Assembly (NCBI GenBank): GCA_020847695.1
Contig: JADLBP010000365.1
Coordinates: forward strand, 1 to 49,819
DNA from: Planctomycetota bacterium
Lineage (GTDB): Bacteria; Planctomycetota; UBA1135; GCA-002686595
Direction of reading: 5' to 3'
Length of the DNA: 49,819 bases
Under the pieces are notes generated by a model. It ran no database searches, was not told the DNA's origin, and saw only the letters and a list, made by a program, of their open reading frames with translations. Positions 31,384-39,485 of the stretch are shown in pieces. Position 1 is the stretch's first letter. Each line of letters begins with the position of its first letter. The position numbers and the translations under genes were made by a program.

Positions 31384-33021
31384 GTGGAACGGAGCGAGAG
31401 CGGACGAGCGTCGGCCGAGCCGAGTCGACGGACTCCGTGGCTGGTCTTCGCGCTCGCGCTCGTGTGGCTCTCGATCGGCGCGGGCCGCAGGGCGCTCTGG
31501 CAGGACGAGGCGGCGACCGCGCTGCTCGGCAAGAGCCTGGTCGAGCACGGCCGGCCGCTCGCGTGGGACGGGAAGAACCTGGTCACCATGGACGACTTCC
31601 GCGCCGGCGAGGAAGCCGCGATCGGCGCGGCGATGAAGTCGGTCGAGACCGCGATCCCCTACCTCGTCGCGCGCGGCGACTTCGCGGCGGACACGACGTG
31701 GATCGGGCATCCGTGGGGCTCGTTCCTGCTCGCGGGCGTCGCGCACACGCTCGGCGGCACCGACGAGTTCGTGCTGCGGCTGCCGTTCCTGATCTGTGGA
31801 GCGGCGGCGTTGGCGCTGCTCTTCGCCGCGCTGGCTCGGCGGGTCGGCACGGTGCCGGCGTGGCTCGCGGTGGCGGTGCTCGCGTTCGACGCGTTCTGGT
31901 TCGTGCACGTGCGCCAATGTCGCTACTACGCGCCGAGCTCGTGCTTCGCGCTCGCCACGTTCGTCGCGTACCTGCGTTGGCGCGAGGGCGCGCGATTCGG
32001 AGCGGCCGTGTTCGTCGCGGTCGCGTTCGCGTGGTTCCAGTTCGACTTCGGCAGCCCGTTCGCGGCGCTCGCGGTGTTCGCGGTCGACGCGCTGGTGATC
32101 GATCGCAAGCGCGCGCTCGCTTCGCTCGCGACGTTCGCGGTGCTCGGGCTGCTCTACCTGCCGTCGGTGCTGTACTTCGACCTCGTGGACCGTCTGCGGC
32201 CGACCGACACGCCGCTCGAGGTGCGCGCCGGCGGATTGGCGTTCTTCACGAACCAGTACGTGCTGCCGTTCACGCTCGCGGCGGCGGCGCTCGCGCTGGT
32301 GGTGTTCTCGAAACGCGCCGAGGCCCCGACGCGGCGTCTGGTCGCGCTCGCGCTCGCGGTCGTGTTCGCCGAGCTCGCGTGGATGGTGCGCGCGAGCCCG
32401 TATCCGTTCCTGCGCTACGTGATCGCGTTCGCGCCGCTCGGTGCGCTGGTCACCGCGTGCGTCGCGTGGGAGGCGGGCCGCCGTTGGCTGCCGCGGCGCG
32501 CGGGCGTGCTCGCGACCGGACTCTGCGCGCTCGCGGTGGTCAGCCCGTTGTTCGCGGCGCCGCTCTCGCGGGCTCTCTCCGCGGACTTCGACGACCTGTG
32601 CGCGCCCGGGCGTTTCGTTCGCTCGGAGCTCGACGTGCTCGCGAGCGAGCTCTTCCGGAGCGTCCCCGATCCGAACCGCGCGGTCGTCGACTCCCTGCGT
32701 GGCCAATTGCGCGACGGCGACGAGATCCTGGCGAACTACGAGGACCTGCCGCTCGCGTTTTACCTCGACGTGCCGGTGCGCGGCGGCGTCGCCGGCTTCC
32801 GCGTCGAGGCCGCGACGCCCGCGCGTTGGGTCGTGTTGCGGCGCACGGTCGGTTGGGTGCACTGGCCGGCGTACGAGCGCGCGCTCGCCGCCGCTCGCTA
32901 CCAGCGCGGCTCGCTCGACGCGCCCGACATCCCGTGGGGCAACAACCCCGATCCGTCGGCGCACTGGTCGCGCATCCCGTTCCCCGTCGCGCCGTTGACG
33001 CTGCTGCGGCGGGCCGACTGA
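31384..33021 (+). CDS. Multi-spanning membrane protein, GT-C (PMT/ArnT-like) glycosyltransferase family
   Basis: About 545 residues with around ten hydrophobic helices and a soluble C-terminal part. The first extracytoplasmic loop carries LWQDEAATALLG, the acidic DE motif typical of polyprenyl-phosphate-sugar-dependent GT39/GT83-type transferases. FVHVRQCRYYAPSS matches the second conserved loop (R-x-YAP). The likely role is transfer of a sugar from a lipid carrier to an envelope acceptor. The start is set at GTG 31384 because a TAGACT box overlaps the preceding codons; GTG 31354 would add ten residues. A related protein is cut by the right window edge. Confidence 0.82.
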   Translation: MERSESGRASAEPSRRTPWLVFALALVWLSIGAGRRALWQDEAATALLGKSLVEHGRPLAWDGKNLVTMDDFRAGEEAAIGAAMKSVETAIPYLVARGDFAADTTWIGHPWGSFLLAGVAHTLGGTDEFVLRLPFLICGAAALALLFAALARRVGTVPAWLAVAVLAFDAFWFVHVRQCRYYAPSSCFALATFVAYLRWREGARFGAAVFVAVAFAWFQFDFGSPFAALAVFAVDALVIDRKRALASLATFAVLGLLYLPSVLYFDLVDRLRPTDTPLEVRAGGLAFFTNQYVLPFTLAAAALALVVFSKRAEAPTRRLVALALAVVFAELAWMVRASPYPFLRYVIAFAPLGALVTACVAWEAGRRWLPRRAGVLATGLCALAVVSPLFAAPLSRALSADFDDLCAPGRFVRSELDVLASELFRSVPDPNRAVVDSLRGQLRDGDEILANYEDLPLAFYLDVPVRGGVAGFRVEAATPARWVVLRRTVGWVHWPAYERALAAARYQRGSLDAPDIPWGNNPDPSAHWSRIPFPVAPLTLLRRAD

Positions 33022-33037
33022 GCGCCGATCGCGGCCG

Positions 33038-34246
33038 TCAGGTCGCGCGGACGCGCGCGAACTTGCGCTTGCCGGCCTGGAGCAGCAGCTCCCCCGCCGG
33101 GCTCGGCACGCGCGCGTTGACGTCGGCGACCACCGCGCCGTCGAGCTTGACGCCGCCGCCCTCGATCAGGCGACGCGCCTCCGACGAGCTCGCGCAGAGT
33201 CCGATTTCGCGCAGCAGCACCGCGAGCGCGAGTCCCTCGGCGGGCCAGGGCTTGCCATAGACGACGCTCGGGATGTCGGTCGGCAGCTCCTTGTCGCGGA
33301 ACTGGCGATCGAAGCCTTCGCGCGCCGCGCGACCGGCGTCGCGGCCGTGGAAGAAGCTCGCGATCTCCTCGCCGAGCCGCGCCTTCGCCTGGCGCGGGTG
33401 GCCGGCGAGCAGCGCGTCGAGCTCGCTCGCGGGGACTTCGGTCAAGAGCTCGAACCACGCGCGCATCACGTCGTCGGAGAGGCTCATCACCTTGCCGAAC
33501 ATGTCGACCGCGGAGTCGGTGAACGCGATCGCGTTGCCGTAGCTCTTCGACATCTTGCGGCCATCGAGCCCGTTGATCAGCGGCAGCGTCATGCAGATCT
33601 GCGGCGGCTGCGCCTCCTTCTCCTGGAGGTCGCGGCCGACCAGCAGGTTGAAGAGCTGATCGGTGCCGCCGAGCTCGACGTCCGCGCGGATCATCACCGA
33701 ATCCCAGCCCTGCATCAGCGGGTAGAGGAACTCGTGGACACCGATCGGCTCGTTCGCGGCCATGCGCTTCTCGAAGGTGTCGCGCTCGAGCATCCGCGCG
33801 ACCGTCGCCTTGCCTGCGAGCTTCAACACGTCCTCGAAACGCATCCGATCGAACCACTCGGAGTTCTTGTGGACCTCCGTGCGCTCCATGTCGAGCACCT
33901 TGCCTGCCTGCGCGGTGTACGTCACGAGGTTGGCCTCGACATCGGCGCGCGAGAGCTGCGGGCGCAGCTTGTTGCGGCCCGACGGATCGCCGACCATCGC
34001 GGTCGCGTCGCCGACGATCAAGACGATCTGGTGGCCGGCCTGCTGCAGCGAGCGCAGTTTCATCAACTGCACCGCGTGACCGACGTGCAGATCGGGCGAG
34101 CTCGGGTCCATGCCGAACTTGACGCGCAAGGGCCTGCGCTCGGCGCGCGCCTTGGCGAGCCGCGCGGCGAGATCGCGCTCCTCGACGAGATCGACGGCGC
34201 CGCGGCGGAAGAGAGCGAGTTCGTCAGGGGCGGAGAGCGTGCTCAT
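33038..34246 (-). CDS. tyrS: Tyrosyl-tRNA synthetase
   Basis: A 402-residue class I synthetase. The HIGH-type motif is HVGH (54-57, in DPSSPDLHVGHAVQL), the tyrosine-binding GGTDQLFN is in the middle, KMSKS follows at about 235, and a C-terminal S4 RNA-binding domain is present (SSSEARRLIEGGGVKLDG). Its ATG overlaps the TGA of the upstream lipoprotein gene (ATGA). Convergent with the glycosyltransferase gene, 16 nt apart. Confidence 0.96.
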   Translation of the reverse strand: MSTLSAPDELALFRRGAVDLVEERDLAARLAKARAERRPLRVKFGMDPSSPDLHVGHAVQLMKLRSLQQAGHQIVLIVGDATAMVGDPSGRNKLRPQLSRADVEANLVTYTAQAGKVLDMERTEVHKNSEWFDRMRFEDVLKLAGKATVARMLERDTFEKRMAANEPIGVHEFLYPLMQGWDSVMIRADVELGGTDQLFNLLVGRDLQEKEAQPPQICMTLPLINGLDGRKMSKSYGNAIAFTDSAVDMFGKVMSLSDDVMRAWFELLTEVPASELDALLAGHPRQAKARLGEEIASFFHGRDAGRAAREGFDRQFRDKELPTDIPSVVYGKPWPAEGLALAVLLREIGLCASSSEARRLIEGGGVKLDGAVVADVNARVPSPAGELLLQAGKRKFARVRAT

Positions 34247-35259
34247 GGTCCTTGGGGCGGCGGAGTGTCGCGCTCGCGCGCCGGCAAGTCCAGCGTCGGC
34301 GTCGGCGGCTCCCGCTGCGTGCGCTGCACCGCCCACGTGCGCCAGCGATCGGGATCGCCGCCGCGATCGCGGTCGCCGGAGAGCCAGCGCAGGCAGGGAG
34401 CCGCGCGCTCCAGGTCGATGCGGTTCATCCGCGCGAGCACCGGCGCGCACGCCTCCAGCGCTTCGTCGCGGCGAGCGGGCGCGATGCGCACCGCGCGTTC
34501 GAGCGCTGCGGGCAGCGCGAATCCGGGCTGATCGAGGCAGCGCGCGAGCTCGGTGGGCTCGACCGGATCGGTCGGCAGGAACGCTGCGAGCTGGTCGACC
34601 TCGCACGGCACGACGCGCAACGTGGCGGCGGGCAGCCGGCGCCCGTCGAGCTCGAGCTCCGCCTGGACGAGCACGACCTCGAAGTGCGCGCGCACCGCGA
34701 GCTCGTTCGAGATCGGAACGTCGAACTCGGCGACGTCGAGCAACTCGGGATCGTCGGGGGCGAGCTCGAGCTCGGCGAGCGCGTCGATCGGCCGCGTGTA
34801 CGCCGAGCGATGCTCGAACCCGCGGACGTCGATGCCGAACAACGACGATTCGATGCGCGCCGCGGACGCGTGGATCGTCACCGGCGTGTCGTGGCTCGAC
34901 ACCGCGGCGAGCGCGAGCCGTCGGCCGCCCTTGGCGTTCGGCTTGCCGCGGACGACCAGCCGCAGTTCGAGCTCGTGCACCGCGGCGCGCCCGTCGAGCA
35001 CGCGCTGGAACGCCTCGACGACCTCCGCCGCCGGGCCTTCCGGGCGCAACGCGCGGATCCGCGCGAGGATCGCGCGGGCGCTGGTCTCGTCGTCGTCGGC
35101 GAGCGCCGCGGTCAGCGCTTCGAACGCCGGTTCGAACGCGGCGATCCGCGGACGGAGCTCGGGATCGAGCACCAGCGGATCGTCGGAAACGAGCGCGCGG
35201 CGCGGGGTGCCGCAAGCGGTGACCAGCACCGCAAGGAGACACCACCGCGCCGCGCCCAT
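34243..35259 (-). CDS. Putative lipoprotein, family not recognised
   Basis: A protein of 338 residues. It starts MGAARWCLLAVLVTACG, a short signal with lipobox VTAC (Cys16). The mature part has an N-terminal helical portion (ALTAALADDDETSARAILARIRAL) and a beta-rich middle with a pair of Arg/Phe-containing strands. The C-terminus is Pro/Arg-rich. No enzyme motif is visible. The frame remains open upstream to 35421, but that part overlaps rpsA and is not likely used. It is inserted between rpsA and tyrS, 16 nt after rpsA and overlapping tyrS, so it belongs to a housekeeping operon. Confidence 0.75.
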   Translation of the reverse strand: MGAARWCLLAVLVTACGTPRRALVSDDPLVLDPELRPRIAAFEPAFEALTAALADDDETSARAILARIRALRPEGPAAEVVEAFQRVLDGRAAVHELELRLVVRGKPNAKGGRRLALAAVSSHDTPVTIHASAARIESSLFGIDVRGFEHRSAYTRPIDALAELELAPDDPELLDVAEFDVPISNELAVRAHFEVVLVQAELELDGRRLPAATLRVVPCEVDQLAAFLPTDPVEPTELARCLDQPGFALPAALERAVRIAPARRDEALEACAPVLARMNRIDLERAAPCLRWLSGDRDRGGDPDRWRTWAVQRTQREPPTPTLDLPARERDTPPPQGP

Positions 35260-35275
35260 GGCGGGGAGTACCCGC

Positions 35276-37015
35276 TCAGGCCTGAGGCGTTTCGCCTTCG
35301 GCCGGCTTCTTGGCTTCCGCGAGCTTCGCGCGGCGTTCGTGCTCTTCGAGGATCGCCTTGTTCTCCTCGAAGTCGGCGTGCACGAAGGACAGACCGATCT
35401 TGCGCTCTTCCGTGTCGACACGGATGACGCGCACTTCGACCTTCTGGCCGGGCTTCACGATCTCCTCGGGGCTCGAGATCTTGTGATCCGCGAGCTCGGA
35501 GATGTGCAGCAGGCCCTCGAGCTCCTCCTCGAGACGGACGAAGGCGCCGAAGTTGGTCGTCTTCGTGATCGTGCCGGTGAGCAGGTCGCCGACGTGGTAC
35601 TTCGACGGGATCTCGTCCATCCACGGGTCGGGCGAGAGCTGCTTCGAGCCGAGGGCGATGCGCTTCTTCTGCGTATCGACCGAGAGCACGACGCAACGGA
35701 TCTTGTCGCCCTTCTTCACCATCTCGGACGGGTGCGTGATCTTCTTCGTCCAGCTCATGTCCGAGACGTGCAGGAGGCCGTCGATGCCTTCTTCGATCTC
35801 GATGAACGCGCCGTACGAGGTCAGGTTGCGCACCGTGCCTTCGATGACCGTGCCGACCGGGTAGTGCTCGTCGACGAGGTCCCAGGGGTTCGCTTCGGCT
35901 TGCTTCATGCCGAGCGAGATCTCCTGCTTCTCCTTGTTGTACTCGAGCACGACCACTTCGACCGGATCGCCGACCTTGACGATCTCGCTCGGGTGGTTGA
36001 CGCGACGGGTCCACGACATCTCGGAGATGTGCACGAGCCCTTCGACGCCGTCCTCGAGCTTCACGAACGCACCGTAGGACATGATGTTGACCACCGAGCC
36101 CTTGTGCTTCGAGGCGACCGGGTAGCGCGTCTCGATGCCTTCCCACGGGCTGGGCTGCTTCTGCTTGAGGCCGAGCGCGATGCGCTCGCGCTCCGCGTCG
36201 ACGCGCAGCACCTTGACCTCGATCTCTTGATCGAGTTGCACCATCTCGCTCGGGTGGTTGATGCGACCCCACGTCATGTCGGTGATGTGGAGCAGACCGT
36301 CGATGCCGCCCAGGTCGACGAACACGCCGAAGTCGGCGATGTTCTTGACGACGCCCTTGCGGATCTGGCCGTCTTGGATGTCCGAGAGCAGGAATTCCTT
36401 CTGCTTCTGACGTTCTTCCTCGAGCAGCTTGCGGCGCGAGATGACGATGTTCATCCGCTCCGCGTCGATCTTGATGATGCGCGCGCGGATCGGCTCGTTG
36501 ACGAAGTCGGAGATGTCGTGCGTGCGGCGCAGGTTGACCTGGCTCGCCGGCAGGAAGACGTTGACGCCTTCGACGTCGACCAGGAGACCGCCCTTGATCT
36601 TGCGCTGGACGATGCCCTGGATCTCGTCGCCTTCCTTGTACTTCTTCGACACGCGTTCCCAGGAGCGCAGGCGATCGGCGCGGCGCTTGGAGATCAACGC
36701 GGTGTCGTTCTCGTCGAGGCCTTCGTAGAAGACTTCGAAGATCTGCCCGGCGGTGGGCAGGGCGTCGCCGAACTCGGCGATCGCGATCTGACCTTCGGAC
36801 TTGCCGCCGATGTCCATCACCACCATGCCGGTGCGGTCGTCGACGGAGTCGACGCGCGCGTTCACGATCGTGCCGGGGGTGATGTCCTTGACCGAGGATT
36901 CGAGTTGCTGCTTCAGGTCGGGCTCGGAGACGCCTCCGAGGGACACCTGAACCATGCGCTCGAGCTCAGCGGGGTCGAGGTCGTATTGCTTGATGCGACG
37001 GGATGCTAGGGCCAT
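35276..37015 (-). CDS. rpsA: 30S ribosomal protein S1
   Basis: A 579-residue protein with six S1 (OB-fold) domains. The first two (about 50-180) are divergent and bind the ribosome in the family. Domains 3-6 are more alike, each with F/Y-G-[AV]-F and GL-[LV]-H-[IV]-[ST] (FGVFVDLGGIDGLLHIT, YGAFVKLEDGVEGLVHIS, YGAFIEIEEGIDGLLHVS, FGAFVRLEEELEGLLHIS). It ends in a charged Lys/Glu/Ala tail. S1 helps mRNA binding. It has no clear Shine-Dalgarno sequence. The gene follows cmk and plsC, a common bacterial order. Confidence 0.96.
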   Translation of the reverse strand: MALASRRIKQYDLDPAELERMVQVSLGGVSEPDLKQQLESSVKDITPGTIVNARVDSVDDRTGMVVMDIGGKSEGQIAIAEFGDALPTAGQIFEVFYEGLDENDTALISKRRADRLRSWERVSKKYKEGDEIQGIVQRKIKGGLLVDVEGVNVFLPASQVNLRRTHDISDFVNEPIRARIIKIDAERMNIVISRRKLLEEERQKQKEFLLSDIQDGQIRKGVVKNIADFGVFVDLGGIDGLLHITDMTWGRINHPSEMVQLDQEIEVKVLRVDAERERIALGLKQKQPSPWEGIETRYPVASKHKGSVVNIMSYGAFVKLEDGVEGLVHISEMSWTRRVNHPSEIVKVGDPVEVVVLEYNKEKQEISLGMKQAEANPWDLVDEHYPVGTVIEGTVRNLTSYGAFIEIEEGIDGLLHVSDMSWTKKITHPSEMVKKGDKIRCVVLSVDTQKKRIALGSKQLSPDPWMDEIPSKYHVGDLLTGTITKTTNFGAFVRLEEELEGLLHISELADHKISSPEEIVKPGQKVEVRVIRVDTEERKIGLSFVHADFEENKAILEEHERRAKLAEAKKPAEGETPQA

Positions 37016-37065
37016 GAAAGGGTGGTTGAACGAAACGGGTTCGAGTTGAGGGTCAGAGGAGAAGG

Positions 37066-37785
37066 TTAGTGACGGCCTTCCGCCCGTTCGGACCTCGCGT
37101 CGGTCGTTGGAACCGACTCGGAGTCCGGAGCGGAAGGTGGATGGGGTTGCGCGTCGGGCGGCAAGCGCTCGGCGATCGCGGCGCGCACGCGCTCGAGCGC
37201 GTCGGGCAGCGCGGAGTCGACGGCGGGCGCGTACTCGAGCGAGAGGCGGGTCGGGCGCGGGAGCGAGCGTCCAGGCGGCCACGCGCGCCAACTGCCGTCG
37301 ACTGCGGCGGGCACCAGCGGGACGCCCGCCTTGCGCGCGGCGACCAGGGCGCCCGAGTGGAACGCGCCGAGCCGGCCGTCGCGCGTGCGGGTCCCCTCGG
37401 GGAACATCGCGACGCAGTCCCCGGCTTCGAGGTGCGCGACGATCGCTCGCAGCGCGGCGCGGTCGCCCTTGCCGCGCCCGATCAGGACGGCGTTGCAGCC
37501 GTTCATGATGTAGGCGAGCAGCTTGCTGTGCGCGAGCGTGTCGCGCGCGACGAAGCAGACGTGCCGGCCGGTCGATTGCGCGATCAGCGGGATGTCGAGG
37601 AACGACTGGTGGTTCGCGGCGACCAGCACCCCGCCTGTCTTCGGCAGGTGCTCGACTCCGCGGAACGTCGGCGGCAGCGCGAGCCGGTAGCCGAGCCAGG
37701 TCGCGCTCCGACACGCGTGGTAGACCCACGTCTTGTCGGTGCGCACCGGACGTTCGGGCGCGGCGTGCTCGCTCGCTTCGGTCAT
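37066..37785 (-). CDS. plsC: 1-acyl-sn-glycerol-3-phosphate acyltransferase
   Basis: A 239-residue membrane-associated acyltransferase of phospholipid synthesis. The catalytic motif is NHQSFLD (cf. NHXXXXD), followed by NAVLIGRG and the substrate loop FPEGTRTRDGRLG, then VPLVPAAVDGS. It has a Pro/Ser-rich C-terminal tail of about 30 residues. The ATG overlaps the TGA of cmk (ATGA). Confidence 0.94.
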   Translation of the reverse strand: MTEASEHAAPERPVRTDKTWVYHACRSATWLGYRLALPPTFRGVEHLPKTGGVLVAANHQSFLDIPLIAQSTGRHVCFVARDTLAHSKLLAYIMNGCNAVLIGRGKGDRAALRAIVAHLEAGDCVAMFPEGTRTRDGRLGAFHSGALVAARKAGVPLVPAAVDGSWRAWPPGRSLPRPTRLSLEYAPAVDSALPDALERVRAAIAERLPPDAQPHPPSAPDSESVPTTDARSERAEGRH

Positions 37786-38444
37786 TCCCGTGGTGCGGCC
37801 GCGCGGCGCGCGTGCACGTGGGCGAGCAACTCGGCGATCACTTGCTCGGGCGACTTGCCGTCGGTCTCGATCACCAGCGCGTCGGGCGCCTTGACCAGCG
37901 GCGAATGCGCTCTCGTCGAGTCGATCGTGTCGCGGCGCAACAGGTCGCTCTCGATCGCTCGTTGGCGCTCGGGCGCGCCGACTTGGTGCGCCTTGCGACG
38001 GGCGCGTTCGGCGGCGGATGCGTTGAGAAAGAACTTGAGCTCGGCTCTCGGGAAGACGACCGTCGTCGTGTCGCGTCCCTCGGCGACCACGCCGTGCGCC
38101 GCGCTCGCGATCGCCTGTTGGCGAGCGACGATCACTGCACGCACTCGCGGATGGGCCGAGACCGCCGAGACGATCTTCTCCACGCGTTCCGAGCGCACGT
38201 CGGGCTCGCCCGGCGTGCCATCGATCAGGATCTTGCCCGCGGGGTCGAAGCTCAGCCGGTGGCGTTCGGCGGTCTCGCGACACTGCGTCTCCGACTCCGG
38301 ATCCGCGCCCGACTCGAGCACCTTCAGGGCGACCGCGCGATACATGGCGCCGGTGTCGAGGAACAGGAACCCGAGCGCCTTCGCGAGGCCGCGGGAGACC
38401 GTGCTCTTGCCGGCGCCGGCGGGCCCGTCGATGGCGATGATCAT
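37782..38444 (-). CDS. cmk: Cytidylate kinase
   Basis: A 220-residue (d)CMP kinase with P-loop GPAGAGKSTVSRGLA (7-21). LFLDTGAMYRAVA, the substrate-binding GTPGEPDVRSERVEKIVS, VAEGRDTTTVVFP and the lid region (RRDTIDSTRAHSPL) are all typical; the RD-x-x-x-x-R pattern is complete. First gene of cmk-plsC-rpsA, with a clear promoter 50 nt upstream. Confidence 0.96.
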   Translation of the reverse strand: MIIAIDGPAGAGKSTVSRGLAKALGFLFLDTGAMYRAVALKVLESGADPESETQCRETAERHRLSFDPAGKILIDGTPGEPDVRSERVEKIVSAVSAHPRVRAVIVARQQAIASAAHGVVAEGRDTTTVVFPRAELKFFLNASAAERARRKAHQVGAPERQRAIESDLLRRDTIDSTRAHSPLVKAPDALVIETDGKSPEQVIAELLAHVHARRAAAPRE

Positions 38445-38493
38445 GGCGGGGAGAACCGGCTTCGAAGTCCCCTGCAGATCCAGGGGGGCGAAT

Positions 38494-38521
38494 AGCCTAT
38501 CGGCCGGGGCCCGGGGATCAA
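38494..38521 (-). promoter_or_regulatory. Candidate promoter of cmk-plsC-rpsA (TTGATC - 16 nt - TAGGCT)
   Basis: On the minus strand TTGATC (38516-38521) is followed after 16 nt by TAGGCT (38494-38499). The -35 overlaps the stop region of the lpxH-like gene. This is the best copy of the window's recurring promoter pattern. Confidence 0.55.
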
Positions 38522-39279
38522 GCTCGGTCGCCGCGGGAGCCCCCCACGACCCAGCGACCGGCCTCCCCCACCACCGCGACGTCGCGCGCGCCCCCGAACG
38601 CGTCGACGACCATCCAGCGCGGCCCGGCGGAGAGCTGCTCGTCCCGGTAGGCGTGGGCGTGGCCGCAGAGCACCGTGTCGGCGCCGGCGGCGAGCGCTTG
38701 CCGCCGCACTTCGTCGGGTTGCTGCGCGGTCTCCTCGCGCGGTTTCGCGGCGACGGCGCGGACCGAACGCTTGCGCAGGCGCCTCGCGACCGCGAGCGCG
38801 AACGGGCTCGGCAGTCGCGGCGCGAGCGCGAGCATCGGCGCGGAGCGCAACACGCGCTTCAGGCGTTGGTAGCCGACGTCGAGCGTGCAGAGCTCGTCGC
38901 CGTGGATCAGCAACGCGCGCTCGTGCGGCAAGCGAGCGAGTGCGCCGCGCGGATGCACGCGAGCCCCGCACGCGGCCTCGAAGTCCGCGCCGAGCAGGAA
39001 GTCGCGGTTGCCGGGGATCAGGTGGAGCGCGCGGCCGGCGCTGGTCCACTCGCGCAGCGTCGCGAGCACGCGTTGCGCGCCGACCAGCCGCGCGTGCGCG
39101 GGACCGACCCAGGCCTCGAAGAGATCGCCGAGGATCACCAAGGCCGGCGCGGTGCGGTGTCGGCCGAGGAAGTCGCGCAGCGCGTGCGCGCACGCCTCGT
39201 CCGACGCGTCGAGGTGCAGGTCGCCGATGCAGAGTGCGCCGACCTGGAGCTCGATCTCGGGCCGCGAGCTCGCGCTCAT
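38518..39279 (-). CDS. UDP-2,3-diacylglucosamine diphosphatase-like metallophosphoesterase (LpxH type)
   Basis: A 253-residue calcineurin-like phosphoesterase with all metal motifs: GDLHL (Asp20, His22), GDLFEAW (Asp52), GNRDF (Asn91), HGDELC (His126) and GHAH (207-209 His pair). GNRDFLLG and LFEAWVG are particularly LpxH-like, pointing to lipid A synthesis and hence an outer membrane with lipopolysaccharide. I leave the symbol empty because the family also holds phosphodiesterases of other substrates. Its ATG overlaps the stop of a possible 17-codon upstream frame. Confidence 0.85.
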   Translation of the reverse strand: MSASSRPEIELQVGALCIGDLHLDASDEACAHALRDFLGRHRTAPALVILGDLFEAWVGPAHARLVGAQRVLATLREWTSAGRALHLIPGNRDFLLGADFEAACGARVHPRGALARLPHERALLIHGDELCTLDVGYQRLKRVLRSAPMLALAPRLPSPFALAVARRLRKRSVRAVAAKPREETAQQPDEVRRQALAAGADTVLCGHAHAYRDEQLSAGPRWMVVDAFGGARDVAVVGEAGRWVVGGSRGDRA

Positions 39280-39329
39280 CGGTCGCGCTCCGTCGCCGTG
39301 CGTCGCGTGCGCTCCGCGGCTGTGTGCAT
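39276..39329 (-). CDS. Possible 17-residue upstream reading frame before the lpxH-like gene
   Basis: MHTAAERTRRTATERDR starts 6 nt after a TATAAC box and its TGA overlaps the lpxH-like ATG (ATGA). The peptide is basic and hydrophilic. It could be a leader peptide that couples translation, or chance. No Shine-Dalgarno sequence is seen for either start. Confidence 0.3.
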   Translation of the reverse strand: MHTAAERTRRTATERDR

Positions 39330-39335
39330 CGCCTG

Positions 39336-39341
39336 GTTATA
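39336..39341 (-). promoter_or_regulatory. Candidate -10 box (TATAAC) of the lpxH-like gene
   Basis: The minus strand reads GCTATAACCAGGCG then ATG of the short upstream frame. TATAAC is the closest match to TATAAT in this gap and the only AT-rich hexamer there. Confidence 0.4.
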
Positions 39342-39443
39342 GCGCGCGCCGGTCGCCGGCGAACGGATCGGGTGTCGCCCCGCTCGGCGAGACGGTCTAG
39401 GAACGCTGCACGGCGGACGATCGCGCGGAGCTCGCGCCTCGAC

Positions 39444-39449
39444 TACCGT
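39444..39449 (+). promoter_or_regulatory. Candidate -10 box (TACCGT) of the beta-propeller lipoprotein
   Basis: GACTACCGTGGCGC resembles GAGTAGGCTCTGGCGC upstream of the tolC-like gene, keeping TANNNT and the downstream GGCGC. It is 36 nt before the ATG. Confidence 0.3.
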
Positions 39450-39485
39450 GGCGCTCGCTCGAGTCCCGTCCGCAAGGCCGCCGTC

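Noticed and set aside
37035..37055. GGGTTCGAG as a tRNA T-loop upstream of rpsA
   Set aside because: No acceptor stem, anticodon arm or CCA end around it.
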